Source: Clostridium sp. CAG:594
GTDB lineage: Bacteria > Bacillota_I > Bacilli_A > RF39 > UBA660
DNA length: 60,235 nt
NCBI GenBank assembly: GCA_000434835.1
Contig: FR881467.1
Location: 1 to 60,235 of the forward strand
Direction of reading: 5' to 3'
The position numbers and the translations under genes were made by a program. Of this stretch, positions 8,126 through 16,245 are shown in pieces (within the stretch, counting starts at the first letter, position 1; each line of letters begins with the position of its first letter). The notes beneath the pieces are model-generated. The model was not told the DNA's origin, did not search any database, and was given only the letters and a program-made list of their open reading frames with translations.

Positions 8126-8923
8126 CTACTTTAAAAACTTCTCATTTATTTTTTTAGCAAAATTATAATCTTTTCTTCTTATACATCTAATCCTTTTATC
8201 TTTAACAGTGGTTTCTATCTTATCAACGTCACTATATTTTTTTATTTCGCCATCAACTATTACCAATAAATCTTTGCTTCTTGATGGTTCTAATGTAACT
8301 TTCATATTATCTGGGAGTATAACCGACCTATTTAAATTACGATAACTTTTATTGCTAATTGGAGCGATTGGTGTTATTTGAAGTGTATGGAAAGTATTAT
8401 ATACTATACTTCCTCCTAAGCTTAAGTTATATGCAGTTGAACCAAATGATGTTGATATAAGAAGACCATCTCCAGAAAACTCTTCAAGCATAGAATCTTC
8501 TATGTATACTTTAAGCAATAACGTATTTAAATTTTCTTGCCTAATTACAACCTCATTTAACGAGTTATAATCATACTTACCATCTTTAGTATAAATACTG
8601 GTTTCTTGTATTCCTATGTTGTCCACTTTATATGTTTTATTTTTTAACTCTAAAATAAAGTCATCTAGTTCTTCTATTGCTACTTCCTGAGCAAAACCCA
8701 AAGTACCTGCATTTACTCCAACGTATAATGTATCAGAAGAAAAATGATTACTATTTACCATTCTAATAAATGAACCATCACCACCTATCGCAATTGCTAA
8801 ATCATAGTTACTATCTTTATATACAAAACCATTTTCCGTTAGTTTATTATGTGCTAGTTCAGTTATTTTCAAAGACTTCTCATTATTATTTGAAAATAAT
8901 TTGTAACTCCATAATTTTTTCAT
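8126..8923 (-). CDS. nadK: NAD kinase
   Basis: NadK phosphorylates NAD to NADP with ATP or polyphosphate in the cytoplasm. The 265-aa product has the IGGDGSF motif (GGDG) near residue 47, GVNAGTLGF near residue 75, the NEVVIRQ strand, and the long glycine-rich block SGDGLLISTSFGSTAYNLSLGG cut here in two parts (SGDGLLISTSF, then GSTAYNLSLGG). PITPIAPIS-like and PDN segments follow. Its length is normal for Firmicutes NAD kinases. It sits 11 nt downstream of the pncC-like gene in the NAD operon. Confidence 0.95.
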   Translation of the reverse strand: MKKLWSYKLFSNNNEKSLKITELAHNKLTENGFVYKDSNYDLAIAIGGDGSFIRMVNSNHFSSDTLYVGVNAGTLGFAQEVAIEELDDFILELKNKTYKVDNIGIQETSIYTKDGKYDYNSLNEVVIRQENLNTLLLKVYIEDSMLEEFSGDGLLISTSFGSTAYNLSLGGSIVYNTFHTLQITPIAPISNKSYRNLNRSVILPDNMKVTLEPSRSKDLLVIVDGEIKKYSDVDKIETTVKDKRIRCIRRKDYNFAKKINEKFLK

Positions 8924-8934
8924 CTAAATCACCA

Positions 8935-9396
8935 TTATATACTTAATATCATATTAATTATTTCATTTATAACTAACTCTTTATTTTCCTTTCTACTACC
9001 TTTAGTAGCCATTAATTTAGAAGTATAATACTTATCATTATCTTTATCAAATATAGAAATAAATACTACGTTATCTTCTCCGTAAGGATTATTCTTATCT
9101 ACTCTGTTTAATTTACCGGTAATTCCAACTCCTAAGTTACTGTTTGCAAACTTTGCTATATTATAACTCATTTCATTTGCTGTTTGAATACTATAAACAG
9201 AGTATTTATCTATTACATCTTTTGATACACCCATCTTAATTTTGTATTCATTTGAGTAAGTTACCGCACTAAACTTAATTACGTCAGATGCACCTTCTAT
9301 ATTAGTAATAGCATTAGCTACCCCACCACCAGTGCAAGATTCCATTAAAGATATCGTTTTATTATTTTCTTTTAGTTTTTCTACTACTCTTTTCAT
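8935..9396 (-). CDS. pncC: CinA C-terminal-domain protein (nicotinamide-nucleotide amidase, PncC type)
   Basis: About 153 aa matching the stand-alone CinA C-terminal domain. SLMESCTGGGVANAI carries the SCTGG motif near residue 22, followed by EGASDVI, VTYSNEYK, MGVSKDVID and GVGITG. This family deamidates nicotinamide mononucleotide to nicotinate mononucleotide, recycling the NMN released by DNA ligase. Its place between nadD and nadK supports that role. A second ATG at 9396 has GGAG 9 nt upstream and is preferred to the ATG at 9411. The loop after GITG is shorter and less conserved than in E. coli PncC, so activity is likely but not certain. Confidence 0.85.
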   Translation of the reverse strand: MKRVVEKLKENNKTISLMESCTGGGVANAITNIEGASDVIKFSAVTYSNEYKIKMGVSKDVIDKYSVYSIQTANEMSYNIAKFANSNLGVGITGKLNRVDKNNPYGEDNVVFISIFDKDNDKYYTSKLMATKGSRKENKELVINEIINMILSI

Positions 9397-9421
9397 ATAA
9401 CTAGTCTCCATTCTTGATAAA

Positions 9422-9982
9422 TTATTTATTATATAAACCTTTTTCCTTTATATATTCTAACACAAAGTTATCTATATAACGATTGTTTTTACTTAATTTA
9501 TTATTTTTGATCATGTTTCTAATCATTGTAGAAGATACATCTAAAATAGGTAAATCATATACAATTTTATAATTTTCTATTTTATATTTTTTTACATAGC
9601 ATTTAATATTTATATCGCATCTGTTTATTATAATAAGTTCATGCTTTAATAAGCTCTTATAATCGTGCCATTTGTTAAAATTTACTATATTATCCGCTCC
9701 AATAATTAGTGAATAATAATTATCCCTTGATAAGTCATCAAAGATTAAAGAAGTATACGTATAATTATTATGTTTTTGATCTATAATGATGTTTTTATTT
9801 TGATACATCTTAAGCATATTTATTCTGTCATTTATACTTATTAGATCGTTTTTATTCCAATAATTACCAGTTGGAATTATAAGAACCTTATCTACGTATT
9901 TGTTTTCAATTAAATGATTAACTATTTTAATATGTCCTTTATGTACTGGATTAAAACTTCCTACGTATACTCCTATTTTCAT
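9422..9982 (-). CDS. nadD: nicotinate-nucleotide adenylyltransferase
   Basis: NadD transfers AMP to nicotinate mononucleotide to make deamido-NAD. The 186-aa protein opens with GVYVGSFNPVHKGHIK, which contains the nucleotidyltransferase GxFxPxHxGH motif, then IIGADNIVNFNKWHD and the C-terminal DVSSTMIRNMIKNN (the ISSTxIR motif). The length is typical. The start is 3 nt after the nadE stop, so it is tightly coupled in the operon. Confidence 0.95.
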   Translation of the reverse strand: MKIGVYVGSFNPVHKGHIKIVNHLIENKYVDKVLIIPTGNYWNKNDLISINDRINMLKMYQNKNIIIDQKHNNYTYTSLIFDDLSRDNYYSLIIGADNIVNFNKWHDYKSLLKHELIIINRCDINIKCYVKKYKIENYKIVYDLPILDVSSTMIRNMIKNNKLSKNNRYIDNFVLEYIKEKGLYNK

Positions 9983-9984
9983 AA

Positions 9985-10752
9985 TTAGATGCTCCTTTTA
10001 TATGTTGGAATGTTAAATTTATGCAAATTATTATTATGAAGTTTTTCTATCTTTTTTCTTGTTATTTCATCAACTTTCTTTTTATCTTCCATATAATCTG
10101 CAATTTTGCTATATTTAACCCCTATTTTATCCTCATCAGTTTGATTAGATAATCCATCACTTGGTGCTTTATAAAGCACTTTTTCTGGTACTTTTAAATA
10201 CTTTCCAATTTTAATTACTTCATCAACCGTAAAATCTGCAATTGGTGAAATGTCGTGAACTGAATCCCCACCTTTAGTAAAGTATCCAACGTATAATTCA
10301 CATTTATTTGAAGTACCCGCAACTATATATGGTTTTCCTTTTATGCTTGTATAAAGTGCTGCCAAATAATATAAAGTAGTCATTCTAAGTCTTGGTTTAG
10401 CATTTATATCACTGTTTTTAGTTTCATCACTATTAAATTTTCCTAATTTATCTGCTTCCTTTTTTAATGCATCAAAGGTACTTGTAATATCCATGTTAAC
10501 TAGTTCGAATCCATAATAGTCGCTAATTAATTTTGCGTCAGACTTATCTTCTTTATTCGAATGGCAAGGCATTGTAACTCCTAACACATTTTCCTTTCCT
10601 AGTGCTTTTGTAAATAATGCTGATACAACAGCGCTATCTTTACCACCTGAAATACCAATAACGGCACCTTTCAAATTATTTTCCTTATAATAGTTTCTAA
10701 TAAACTTAATTACGTTATCCGTTTCTCTTTTAACGTCAAATTCTTTTTTCAT
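9985..10752 (-). CDS. nadE: NAD synthetase (ammonia-dependent)
   Basis: NadE amidates deamido-NAD to NAD, the last step of NAD synthesis. The 255-aa form lacks a nitrilase-type glutaminase domain, so ammonia is the expected nitrogen donor. GISGGKDSAVV near residue 33 is the PP-loop (SGGKDS), followed by TSNKCELYVGYFTKGGD and HDISPIADFTK-like sequence around the catalytic core. It is 4 nt downstream of the Nudix hydrolase gene within the operon. Confidence 0.95.
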   Translation of the reverse strand: MKKEFDVKRETDNVIKFIRNYYKENNLKGAVIGISGGKDSAVVSALFTKALGKENVLGVTMPCHSNKEDKSDAKLISDYYGFELVNMDITSTFDALKKEADKLGKFNSDETKNSDINAKPRLRMTTLYYLAALYTSIKGKPYIVAGTSNKCELYVGYFTKGGDSVHDISPIADFTVDEVIKIGKYLKVPEKVLYKAPSDGLSNQTDEDKIGVKYSKIADYMEDKKKVDEITRKKIEKLHNNNLHKFNIPTYKRSI

Positions 10753-10756
10753 CTTT

Positions 10757-11353
10757 TTATTTTCCCTTCTTTATATATTTTTTTGCTTTATTAAGTGCGA
10801 TTACCGCGTTACAACCTTCAATGTAATTCATATCAACAAGTTCTAGGGCCTCATCGTATGTACATTCAAAGTACTTTATATATTCGCTTTCATCTAGGTT
10901 TTGATTTTTAAGCCACTTGCACCCAGTTGCAAGAAACGTCTCGTTATATGCTGAAGAACATCCCATATCCTGATAAAAACCACCCATATTAGTTAACTTA
11001 TCTGGAACTAAGCCTGTTTCTTCTTCTAACTCCCTTAATGCAGCAACATAAGAATCTTCACCATCTTCTATATATCCAGCTGGAACACCTATCCCAACAG
11101 TTCTTTTAGAAAACACTCTAGGTTCAATGGTTAATACAACGTTATTATCAGATGTAACAGGTAGTATTATTGCAGCACTGCCATCTTTATTATTTTTAAG
11201 TATCTTTTCTCTAGTTATTGTTTTATCGTTATTTAAATGGCACCTGTAAACTTCACTTTTGATGAATCTAGGTTCTTTAGTAAGTTTTTCTTTTTTTATT
11301 GTTTTTAAACTGTCAATTATTTTTTCTAACTCTTCTATTTTTTCTTCTCTCAT
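10757..11353 (-). CDS. Nudix hydrolase, ADP-ribose pyrophosphatase-like
   Basis: A 198-aa Nudix enzyme with an intact box, GYIEDGEDSYVAALRELEEETGL read as G-x5-E-x7-RELEEETGL around residues 96-118 (written here in shortened form for clarity). An intact box and the NAD-operon position suggest cleavage of ADP-ribose or related NAD breakdown products, whereas the NrtR paralogue at 3255 has lost these residues. The start codon overlaps the pncB stop as ATGA, so the genes are translationally coupled. Substrate specificity is inferred from context only. Confidence 0.85.
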   Translation of the reverse strand: MREEKIEELEKIIDSLKTIKKEKLTKEPRFIKSEVYRCHLNNDKTITREKILKNNKDGSAAIILPVTSDNNVVLTIEPRVFSKRTVGIGVPAGYIEDGEDSYVAALRELEEETGLVPDKLTNMGGFYQDMGCSSAYNETFLATGCKWLKNQNLDESEYIKYFECTYDEALELVDMNYIEGCNAVIALNKAKKYIKKGK

Positions 11354-12837
11354 TTTTTACCTCCTAAACCTTTAGCATATCCACTATTTTCTATTGCGGC
11401 TTCACTAACTTTTCTAGTTGCATCATAAAGCATATACTCTTTTAACTCTCGTTCCTTTTCACTTAAATCAACATAATATGTATGAGGATTAGAAACGTCA
11501 GTTATTCTATCAGTTAAAGTTTCAAACTCACTATCACAATATCTTTTTCTTTCTTCTATGCTAGGAGTGTTATAAACTAACTTACCATCTTTAAATATTG
11601 GAACCTGTAATTCTCTTACGTAATAATCTTCAATTTCCGTTTTCTTCCATGGATCCTTATCACTAACTAAAATATATTTATCAAGAGGAATTTTCTCATC
11701 ACTTGTTGCTATTACATCTCCTAAAACCTTGTGTGTATCAGTATCATAAAACCTATATACCTTCTTGTATCCAGGGTTAGTAGTTTTAATCGTGTCTCCA
11801 GACACTTTTACTCTTGGTAATATTTTTCCATCTTTTTCTATTGCAACCAATTTATATACGCCGCCTACTCTTTCCTTTGCTGCCGCAATATTATCTCCAG
11901 CACCAATAGAATCTATTTTTGCTCCTTTATTTAAGTAATCTTTTATACTATATTCATCAAGACCATTAGATAAACAAATCTTTGCATCATTAAAGCCAGC
12001 ATCATCAAGCATTTCTCTAGCTGCTTTTGATAAATAAATTAAGTCCCCAGAATCTATTCTTATTCCTTTTAATTTATAACCATTAGGTATTAAATACTCT
12101 TTTGCTACACGAATTGCATTTGGAATACCGCTTTTTAAAGTATCATAAGTATCGACTAAGAATACACAGTTATCAGGATTACTTTTAGCATATGCCATAA
12201 ACGCTTCATATTCCGTATCAAAAGCCTCAATCATACTATGTGCCATTGTTCCCATTGCTGGGATGTTATACTCTTTAGCAGCATATACGTTTGACGTTCC
12301 AACACATCCTCCGATGTATGCATACTTACTTGCTTCGTTAGCTGATGATGTACCTCTTGCTCTTCTTGCTCCAAACTCCATTACTGGAATGTTTTTAGCT
12401 TCGTTTGTAATTCTTTTCGCAGCAGTTGTAACTAAAGATGCATGATTGAAGTGTGATAGTATTGCTGTTTCAATTATTTGTGCTTCTATTATAGGAGCTC
12501 TAACCGTAATTACTGGTTCATTTGGAAATACTGGAGTACCATCTAAAACAGCACTTATATCACCCGTAAATTTCAAATTCTTAAGGTATTTTAAGAATTC
12601 TTCACTAAGACCTTCCTTTCTTAAATAGTCTATGTCTTCATCAGTGAATTTAAAGTTTTTAATATGCTCTATTATGTTATCTAGACCATTTGATATAGTG
12701 TACCCACCTTTAAATGGATTTGTTCTAAAAAACACATCAAAGTATGCTATGTCATCTTTCTTTCCATTTTCAAAATAAGTTTGTGACATTGTAAGTTCAT
12801 AAAAATCAGTCACCATAGTTTCGTTATTATTTTTCAT
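11350..12837 (-). CDS. pncB: nicotinate phosphoribosyltransferase
   Basis: PncB joins nicotinic acid to PRPP to make nicotinate mononucleotide, using ATP. The product is about 495 aa, the normal size for the longer bacterial form. Visible landmarks are TDFYELTMSQTYF at the N-terminus, EFGARRARG near residue 160, the GTSNVYAAK segment, AHSMIEAFDTEYEAF with the conserved histidine, and GIRIDSGDLIYLSK. The ATG at 12837 has GAGAGG about 9 nt upstream; the ATG at 12846 overlaps this site. It is the second gene of the NAD operon after pncA, with a weak copy of the pncA palindrome in the gap. Confidence 0.95.
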   Translation of the reverse strand: MKNNNETMVTDFYELTMSQTYFENGKKDDIAYFDVFFRTNPFKGGYTISNGLDNIIEHIKNFKFTDEDIDYLRKEGLSEEFLKYLKNLKFTGDISAVLDGTPVFPNEPVITVRAPIIEAQIIETAILSHFNHASLVTTAAKRITNEAKNIPVMEFGARRARGTSSANEASKYAYIGGCVGTSNVYAAKEYNIPAMGTMAHSMIEAFDTEYEAFMAYAKSNPDNCVFLVDTYDTLKSGIPNAIRVAKEYLIPNGYKLKGIRIDSGDLIYLSKAAREMLDDAGFNDAKICLSNGLDEYSIKDYLNKGAKIDSIGAGDNIAAAKERVGGVYKLVAIEKDGKILPRVKVSGDTIKTTNPGYKKVYRFYDTDTHKVLGDVIATSDEKIPLDKYILVSDKDPWKKTEIEDYYVRELQVPIFKDGKLVYNTPSIEERKRYCDSEFETLTDRITDVSNPHTYYVDLSEKERELKEYMLYDATRKVSEAAIENSGYAKGLGGKK

Positions 12838-12849
12838 TATTACCATCCT

Positions 12850-12876
12850 CTCTTTTTAATATTTTATTAATAACAA
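12850..12876 (-). promoter_or_regulatory. degenerate half-copy of the pncA palindrome
   Basis: Read on the minus strand, TTGTTATTAATAAAAT matches the first half and spacer of the palindromes upstream of pncA, but the other arm is poorly kept (about 6 of 9). It lies just before the pncB ribosome binding site. It may be a weak operator or chance in AT-rich DNA. Confidence 0.3.
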
Positions 12877-12910
12877 TTTGTATTTTTTTAAGACCTATTT
12901 GGGGTCCTTA

Positions 12911-13492
12911 CTATTTATATTTTTTTAATATTTTTACGCCAGCTTGACCCATAAATTTATAAGCCATACTGTTATACTCATCTCTGTTATGATTTATAGC
13001 ATCATAAGTATCACAAACATTAGTTGGTACTACAACTTTAACATTCATATCATTTTCATCAAAGTAATTTACAAGCGGTATGGCAAGATTCATAACACAT
13101 ATATCAGTACATCCTCCAGCTAACACCACTTCCTTTAAGTTTTTCATACCACTTATATCACTCATAAAATTAGGAGCAAAAATAGCTGATGTTGAATTTT
13201 TCTTATAAACGTTATCTTCATCTACGTACCTATAAAATTCATCTACGATTAACGCTTCACTAGTACCTTCTATACAATGTTCAGGAAATTTTAAAAATTC
13301 CTTACTATTTTTATGGTGAGATTCTTTTATAAAAATTACTTTATCATCATTTTTTATGAATTTTTCTATCAGGCTTTCTATCTCTGGTATTAATGCTTTC
13401 ATATAAGGTGTATGCATAACTCCTTCCTTTGTAAAACCATTAACCATATCAACAACAATTAACATTTTTTCAATATCTTCTACTTTCTTCAT
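12911..13492 (-). CDS. pncA: nicotinamidase (isochorismatase family)
   Basis: PncA converts nicotinamide to nicotinic acid and ammonia, the first salvage step. The 193-aa protein has the cysteine-hydrolase triad: Asp in IVVDMVNGF near residue 14, Lys in VYKKNSTSAIF near residue 98, and Cys in VLAGGCTDICVMNL near residue 129. Metal-binding positions fit KESHHKNSKEF. It is the promoter-proximal gene of the NAD operon, with GGAG 6 nt before the ATG and two candidate operators upstream. Other isochorismatase-family amidases are possible, but the context favours nicotinamidase. Confidence 0.92.
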   Translation of the reverse strand: MKKVEDIEKMLIVVDMVNGFTKEGVMHTPYMKALIPEIESLIEKFIKNDDKVIFIKESHHKNSKEFLKFPEHCIEGTSEALIVDEFYRYVDEDNVYKKNSTSAIFAPNFMSDISGMKNLKEVVLAGGCTDICVMNLAIPLVNYFDENDMNVKVVVPTNVCDTYDAINHNRDEYNSMAYKFMGQAGVKILKKYK

Positions 13493-13506
13493 AATTTCTC
13501 CTTTCT

Positions 13507-13535
13507 TATGTTATTATCATTTTATTAATAACATA
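13507..13535 (-). promoter_or_regulatory. candidate operator 2 in the pncA 5'UTR
   Basis: A perfect inverted repeat with 10-bp arms (TATGTTATTA and TAATAACATA) around a 9-bp spacer lies between the pncA promoter and its ribosome binding site. Arms and spacer closely match operator 1. Binding by NrtR is inferred from context. Confidence 0.6.
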
Positions 13536-13560
13536 GTTTAAAAATAATTCAGACTTTTTT

Positions 13561-13597
13561 CTCATCTGTTACTAACATTATATTAATAACAGATGAG
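13561..13597 (-). promoter_or_regulatory. candidate operator 1 over the pncA promoter
   Basis: An inverted repeat with 14-bp arms (CTCATCTGTTATTA; 13 of 14 paired) and a 9-bp spacer. It covers the promoter spacer and the -10 element, as expected for a repressor site. The core TGTTATTA-N9-TArTAACA is shared with operator 2. It is not a terminator, because no T tract follows in either reading direction that would serve a gene. Confidence 0.65.
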
Positions 13598-13605
13598 TTT
13601 GTCAA
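13577..13605 (-). promoter_or_regulatory. consensus promoter of the NAD operon
   Basis: TTGACA, a 17-bp spacer and TATAAT on the minus strand: a perfect housekeeping sigma-factor promoter in front of pncA. So strong a promoter overlapped by a palindrome suggests tight repression. Confidence 0.85.
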
Positions 13606-13638
13606 CTGTTTTTTAAAAATTTTAAAAAAAAATATAAT

Positions 13639-14046
13639 TTACTTTCGTAAACTATATTTATTACACTTTATTTTTTTATATATCATGGTAACTATCCAAG
13701 TTAAAATAATTTCTAAACCTGGTAAAATACATTTAAGAAAATTATCTTCTTCAGGTTTAATAGAATAAGCTGCGATAACTAAAGATGTTATTACGATAAA
13801 TAATTTATTTGCAAAATTAAACTCTATTTTCATTAAAGATAACAGTTTATCAAGAAACGGAAAAAAGACAAAAGAAAAACTAAGTAAAAATAATCCTGTT
13901 ACAATAGAATATGGTTCTTTAAAAGTAAAAGCTTCTACTGCAAGTGCTAAAAGCATTATAAATGCACCGTTTTTTAAAGCTCTTTTTATGTCTTTTTTAA
14001 CGTTAAACGTTTTCAGCTTTTTCTTCTTTTCATCAATCTTATTCAT
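13639..14046 (-). CDS. small multi-pass membrane protein
   Basis: A 135-aa protein with a basic cytoplasmic N-terminus (KKKKLK) and about four hydrophobic segments: FIMLLALAVEAFTF, IVTGLFLLSFSFVFF, LFIVITSLVIAAYS and LPGLEIILTWIVTMIY. No family was recognised. It is the last gene of the ppa / MBL-fold unit, 4 nt after the MBL gene, so it may assist that anchored protein. The 135-bp AT-rich gap beyond it holds the NAD promoter. Confidence 0.65.
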   Translation of the reverse strand: MNKIDEKKKKLKTFNVKKDIKRALKNGAFIMLLALAVEAFTFKEPYSIVTGLFLLSFSFVFFPFLDKLLSLMKIEFNFANKLFIVITSLVIAAYSIKPEEDNFLKCILPGLEIILTWIVTMIYKKIKCNKYSLRK

Positions 14047-14050
14047 AATA

Positions 14051-14857
14051 CTACTTTAATATAATACCTTTTATATCGCTATCTAACTGACTAACGAAAT
14101 TAGATGCGTTTTTATCTGATCCAACTTCACCATAATGAACTGGAACTGCATACTTAGGCTTTATCTCATTTACTAATTTAGATGCTTCACTATCAGTCAT
14201 TGTATAAGTACCACCTACCGGAACAAATATAACATCACATTTTACATTTTTAAGTTCATCTGTTACATCACTATCACCTACTGTAAAATATGAAGTTCCA
14301 TCAATTACAACGTTATATCCAACCCAATTATATGATTTTTTATGATAAGACTTACTTATGTTGTATGAAGGAATTGCATCAAATGTTAAGTCTCCTATTT
14401 CGTGTGTTTCATTAGGATATGTAACAAGTATGTTACTATCACTTACACCAAGTGCCTTAATATCACTTTCAATATCACTTGTAACTACAAACTTAGTATT
14501 ATCATTCATAACCTTCTTTATATCTTCTTTAGAAAAATGATCATAATGTGAATGTGTTATGAATATATAGTTTGCATCATTTTTAGAATCCGTAATTTTA
14601 TATGGATCAAAATAAATGATTTCATTATTTTTTTCTATTCTTATAGAAGATTGATAATTAAGTGTTACTCCGTCCATCATTCCATCATCCTTTTTATCTT
14701 GTTTTTCTTCCGTGTTTTTAGTTTCTTTTATGCTTGTTGTTTTTTCATCAATATTCTCCTCAATATCCTTATCTATCATAAGTTCATAAAAACCTGCTAC
14801 TAAAGCTGCTATCAAAAATATTACTACAGCAATTATAATAGATGTTTTCTTTTCCAT
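14051..14857 (-). CDS. membrane-anchored metallo-beta-lactamase-fold hydrolase
   Basis: A 268-aa protein with one N-terminal transmembrane segment (about residues 6-25) after a short basic start, which predicts the enzyme domain lies outside the membrane. The domain has the zinc motif ITHSHYDHFS (HxHxDH) near residue 100, a metal-bridging Asp in TVGDSDVTDEL, and a late histidine in VPVHYGEVG. This resembles the UlaG/UPF0173 type of MBL-fold hydrolase. The linker after the anchor is rich in Lys, Glu and Thr. The start overlaps the ppa stop (TAATG). The substrate is unknown. Confidence 0.82.
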   Translation of the reverse strand: MEKKTSIIIAVVIFLIAALVAGFYELMIDKDIEENIDEKTTSIKETKNTEEKQDKKDDGMMDGVTLNYQSSIRIEKNNEIIYFDPYKITDSKNDANYIFITHSHYDHFSKEDIKKVMNDNTKFVVTSDIESDIKALGVSDSNILVTYPNETHEIGDLTFDAIPSYNISKSYHKKSYNWVGYNVVIDGTSYFTVGDSDVTDELKNVKCDVIFVPVGGTYTMTDSEASKLVNEIKPKYAVPVHYGEVGSDKNASNFVSQLDSDIKGIILK

Positions 14858-15357
14858 TATTTATTCTCCTTTTCATCTTTATATCTTTTTTTACAAGCCT
14901 CAATTAATTCTAAAGCATCTTCTTTATTATGGTATTTTCCTACCTTTACTTCTATCTTTTGAAGAGTTTTATAATTTTCAAAGAAGTTTTTTATCTCATC
15001 TAATATAAATGGAGATAAATCTTCTAATCTATTAACCTCGTTATATCTTGGGTCAACATCAACAACTGATATTAACTTATAATCTTCAAATCCATTATCA
15101 ATTGCTTCTAAATATCCAATTACTCTTGCTGGAACTACGCATCCTGGATATGTTGGTTCTGTACCTATTACTAATATATCAAGTGGATCTCCATCAAGTG
15201 CTAATGTATTTTCTAAAAAACCATATTCTGCTGGATAACCCATCGCTGAATATAAAACTCTATCCAATTTTATCCTTTTAGTATCATGATCTACCTCGTA
15301 CTTATTACGAGATCTAAAAGGTATTTCTATTATTGCTTCTACTACATCTTTTTTCAT
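14857..15357 (-). CDS. ppa: inorganic pyrophosphatase (family I)
   Basis: It hydrolyses pyrophosphate to phosphate and drives NTP-using reactions such as NAD and nucleic acid synthesis. The 166-aa protein shows IEIPFRSRNKYEVD near residue 11, GFLENTLALDGDPLDILVI with the metal-binding DGDPLD motif near residue 57, and DPRYNEV. The size is that of the bacterial hexameric family I enzyme. An AGGAGG site lies just upstream. The MBL-fold gene follows with a 1-nt overlap, so the two are co-transcribed. Confidence 0.95.
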   Translation of the reverse strand: MKKDVVEAIIEIPFRSRNKYEVDHDTKRIKLDRVLYSAMGYPAEYGFLENTLALDGDPLDILVIGTEPTYPGCVVPARVIGYLEAIDNGFEDYKLISVVDVDPRYNEVNRLEDLSPFILDEIKNFFENYKTLQKIEVKVGKYHNKEDALELIEACKKRYKDEKENK

Positions 15358-15398
15358 TAATAATTCCTCCTGTTATTAAAATTATTATATCACGAATA

Positions 15399-15428
15399 GA
15401 AAAAGATTAGAAGTTTTAATTCTAATCT
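15399..15428 (-). terminator. terminator downstream of the broken small ORF
   Basis: A perfect 9-bp stem (AGATTAGAA with TTCTAATCT) with a 7-nt loop is followed by TTTTT on the minus strand. It lies between the frameshifted ORF at 15472 and ppa. Confidence 0.7.
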
Positions 15429-15471
15429 CAATCATTATATAAAACAAAATTTACTCATTCCTATTTTTCTT

Positions 15472-15572
15472 TTACTCATTAGACCTTAAATATAAAATCT
15501 TTTTAACCATTCCAAGTAATTCTTCTTTATATTCTGGTATTTTCTTTTTTAATAATTCACTTTGTTTTCCAT
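15472..15572 (-). pseudogene. small ORF with an apparent 1-nt frameshift
   Basis: An ATG at 15572 with a good GGAG site would give only seven codons. Removing the frame break in the short A run right after the start gives a 33-codon frame, roughly MEKQSELLKKKIPEYKEE then LLGMVKKILYLRSNE and TAA at 15472, with coding-like composition. It has its own promoter and a terminator, so it looks like a complete small transcription unit whose reading frame is broken. A sequencing error or programmed frameshifting would also explain it. No family was recognised. Confidence 0.4.
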
Positions 15573-15593
15573 AGTTATATCTCCTGCAAAAAT

Positions 15594-15621
15594 ATAATAC
15601 TCATTTATTGCCTTTTGTCAA
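15594..15621 (-). promoter_or_regulatory. minus-strand promoter of the broken small ORF
   Basis: TTGACA, 16 bp, TATTAT on the minus strand, leading to the GGAG site at the broken ORF. It is back to back with the plus-strand promoter at 15642. Confidence 0.5.
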
Positions 15622-15641
15622 CAAATAAAATTAATTTTTTA

Positions 15642-15671
15642 TTGACAATTTAATATATTTAAATATATAAT
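15642..15671 (+). promoter_or_regulatory. promoter of the plus-strand lipoprotein gene
   Basis: TTGACA, 18 bp, TATAAT, followed by an AAGGAAG ribosome binding site and the ATG at 15705. Confidence 0.65.
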
Positions 15672-15704
15672 CATTATGCTAATTTTATATAAGGAAGCGA
15701 TTTT

Positions 15705-16235
15705 ATGAAGAAAAAAACATACATAAGAATCGGAAGTTTAACAATGAGTGCTATGATGCTCTTTACGGCCTGCTCAAATACGAACGTTATGGATAAAAAC
15801 GAAGTAAGCTTTTCTTACTCAGATTCAGATTTAAATAACTTTGTGACATTTGATAAAATGAATGATTTTAATTGGTATGTTATAGAAACATTGGATGGTG
15901 AAAAAACGGAAATAAAAATTACAAAAAGAACAATTTTATCAAAAAAATCATCCGATGTTACAGAGTATTATTACACCGACGTTTTAAAAGAAGATTATAA
16001 AGCATACGCTGTTTTGTATAACAAAGAAGATAAAACATACTGGGTAGAAACCGGGCCTGACATTATAAGTGCAGTGCCACTTACAAGTTACTTAGAAAAA
16101 TATGATTTAATTAAGGCCAGCTACTCAAAAGAAGAAATAAAAGATATATACATAAGAATTAAAAATGATTATGAAAAAGAAAAAGAACTAGATAATAGTG
16201 GAAAAGTTTATATTAAAAACAATTCCATTTACTAG
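15705..16235 (+). CDS. lipoprotein of unknown function
   Basis: One of only two plus-strand genes. The 176-aa product starts with a basic signal peptide and a lipobox, MLFTAC, with the lipidated cysteine near residue 23, so it should be anchored outside the membrane. The mature part is charged, with an aromatic-rich middle (FNWYVIETLDGEKTEIK, YYYTDVLKEDYKAYAVLY) and a Lys/Glu-rich C-terminus. It has its own promoter and converges with tex, whose stop is 10 nt away. No family was recognised. Confidence 0.75.
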   Translation: MKKKTYIRIGSLTMSAMMLFTACSNTNVMDKNEVSFSYSDSDLNNFVTFDKMNDFNWYVIETLDGEKTEIKITKRTILSKKSSDVTEYYYTDVLKEDYKAYAVLYNKEDKTYWVETGPDIISAVPLTSYLEKYDLIKASYSKEEIKDIYIRIKNDYEKEKELDNSGKVYIKNNSIY

Positions 16236-16245
16236 TTCTTTTAAT

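Noticed and set aside
13561..13597. The long palindrome before pncA as a terminator
   Set aside because: No T tract follows on the strand of any upstream gene, and it covers the -10 of a perfect promoter; an operator explains it better.
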